This document shows, piece by piece, positions 20,250 to 20,730 of a stretch of 20,730 nucleotides of DNA. Position 1 is the first letter of the stretch. The number at the start of each line of letters is the position of its first letter. Where the stretch lies: positions 1 to 20,730 of the forward strand of contig JNDT01001524.1 in assembly GCA_000697055.1 (NCBI GenBank). The letters run 5' to 3'. The notes under the pieces are model-generated. The model was not told where the DNA came from. It worked only from the letters and a program-made list of their open reading frames with translations, and ran no database searches. The position numbers and the translations under genes are program-made. This DNA comes from Saksenaea vasiformis B4078. Lineage: Eukaryota; Mucoromycota; Mucoromycetes; Mucorales; Saksenaeaceae.

Positions 20250-20730
20250 TCAATTCATATGAGTCAGGTTTCCACTATGTCCATTTGTTTCCCAAACATA
20301 CCGATGATTACACAGTTGCATGTTATAGTCACGGAAATCGACTGTATCCTGATGACATATGCTGCACACTTTGCTGGTTTTGTACTCGTCTACGCATATG
20401 ACTGGACATCGCTGTGCTAGCACCTTGCGAAAGGTCTATATGGATAGTAAATGTTAATAGGATTCTCACTACCAAGAGAACTTCAACACTCTCACCTTCA
20501 CCGGTAACGGTGCATACGTCTTGTAGCCTCCACTATGCAGGTCGGCATCTCCGTATGCCACAAATGCCCGGCGCTGGTCACGTCTACTGTTTTGTGCCTC
20601 ACGATGTTGACGACGTTGGCGATACCGCGCTTTTTTGTTCTGTTTTTGCACATTTGCAACTGGAGGCTGACGCAGAGAGATAATTAATGAACGAAGAATA
20701 AGCAGACAAATGCTCACCAGGGTTGAATTG
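20250..20730 (-). pseudogene. Second Fanzor relic, C-terminal part (continues past window edge)
   Basis: The minus-strand frame shows a basic stretch KKARYRQRRQHREAQNSRRD followed by RRAFVAYGDADLHSG, matching the 'AYGDATF' block of the first Fanzor. An intron 20436-20495 (GTGAGA...TATAG, 60 nt) joins PLPVK to TFRKVLAQRC, then RuvC-II CVDEYKTSKVCSICHQDT with the glutamate and first CxxC of the zinc ribbon. The second ribbon half reads LCNHRYVW, missing its second Cys, and RuvC-III reads WETNGHSGNL where the family has 'W.RDVNASRN', so the Asp is Asn and one residue is lost. It ends at TGA 20250-20252. Its sequence differs clearly from the first copy, so it is a separate lineage, not a recent duplicate. 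It is non-functional as seen; the N-terminal part lies outside the window. Confidence 0.75.

Overview
The window looks like nuclear DNA of a filamentous fungus, most likely a Mucoromycota (Mucorales-type) species. This is inferred from AT-rich gene-sparse DNA, very short introns (about 46-70 nt) with GT/CTRAY/YAG signals, an Msp1/ATAD1 gene, and degraded Fanzor, Plavaka-like and other transposase relics. The species cannot be fixed from sequence alone.

Layout, left to right. 1-396 holds the 3' end of an unrecognised gene. 597-1190 is a repeat block: AT-rich palindromic repeats ending in a CACTA-type terminus, then a GC-rich hairpin patch and an 18-nt inverted repeat. 2144-3423 (+) is an intact five-exon Msp1/ATAD1 AAA-ATPase. 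It converges on 3639-4421 (-), a homeodomain protein. 5573-6952 (-) is an intact four-exon secreted, membrane-anchored GDSL hydrolase with one GC-AG intron. 6953-10250 is mostly non-coding or decayed.

The right half is a graveyard of mobile elements. 10251-11720 (+) is a Plavaka-like transposase relic with an N-terminal zinc finger. 12333-15261 (-) is a Fanzor (eukaryotic TnpB homologue, RNA-guided nuclease family) pseudogene whose exon structure can be traced from a lysine-rich N terminus to the C-terminal zinc ribbon. 15364-16753 is another decayed DDE-type transposase whose 3' side abuts a CACTA-type terminus. 18456-19839 (+) is a broken MFSD1-like transporter. 20250-20730 (-) is the C-terminal part of a second Fanzor.

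The most notable content is the two independent Fanzor relics. The first has lost two RuvC acidic residues (Asp to Gly in RuvC-I, Asp to His in RuvC-III) and also carries stops and frameshifts. The second has lost the RuvC-III Asp (to Asn) and a zinc-ribbon Cys. Msp1, the homeodomain gene and the GDSL gene appear to be the functional host genes; no operon-like relation among them is implied.
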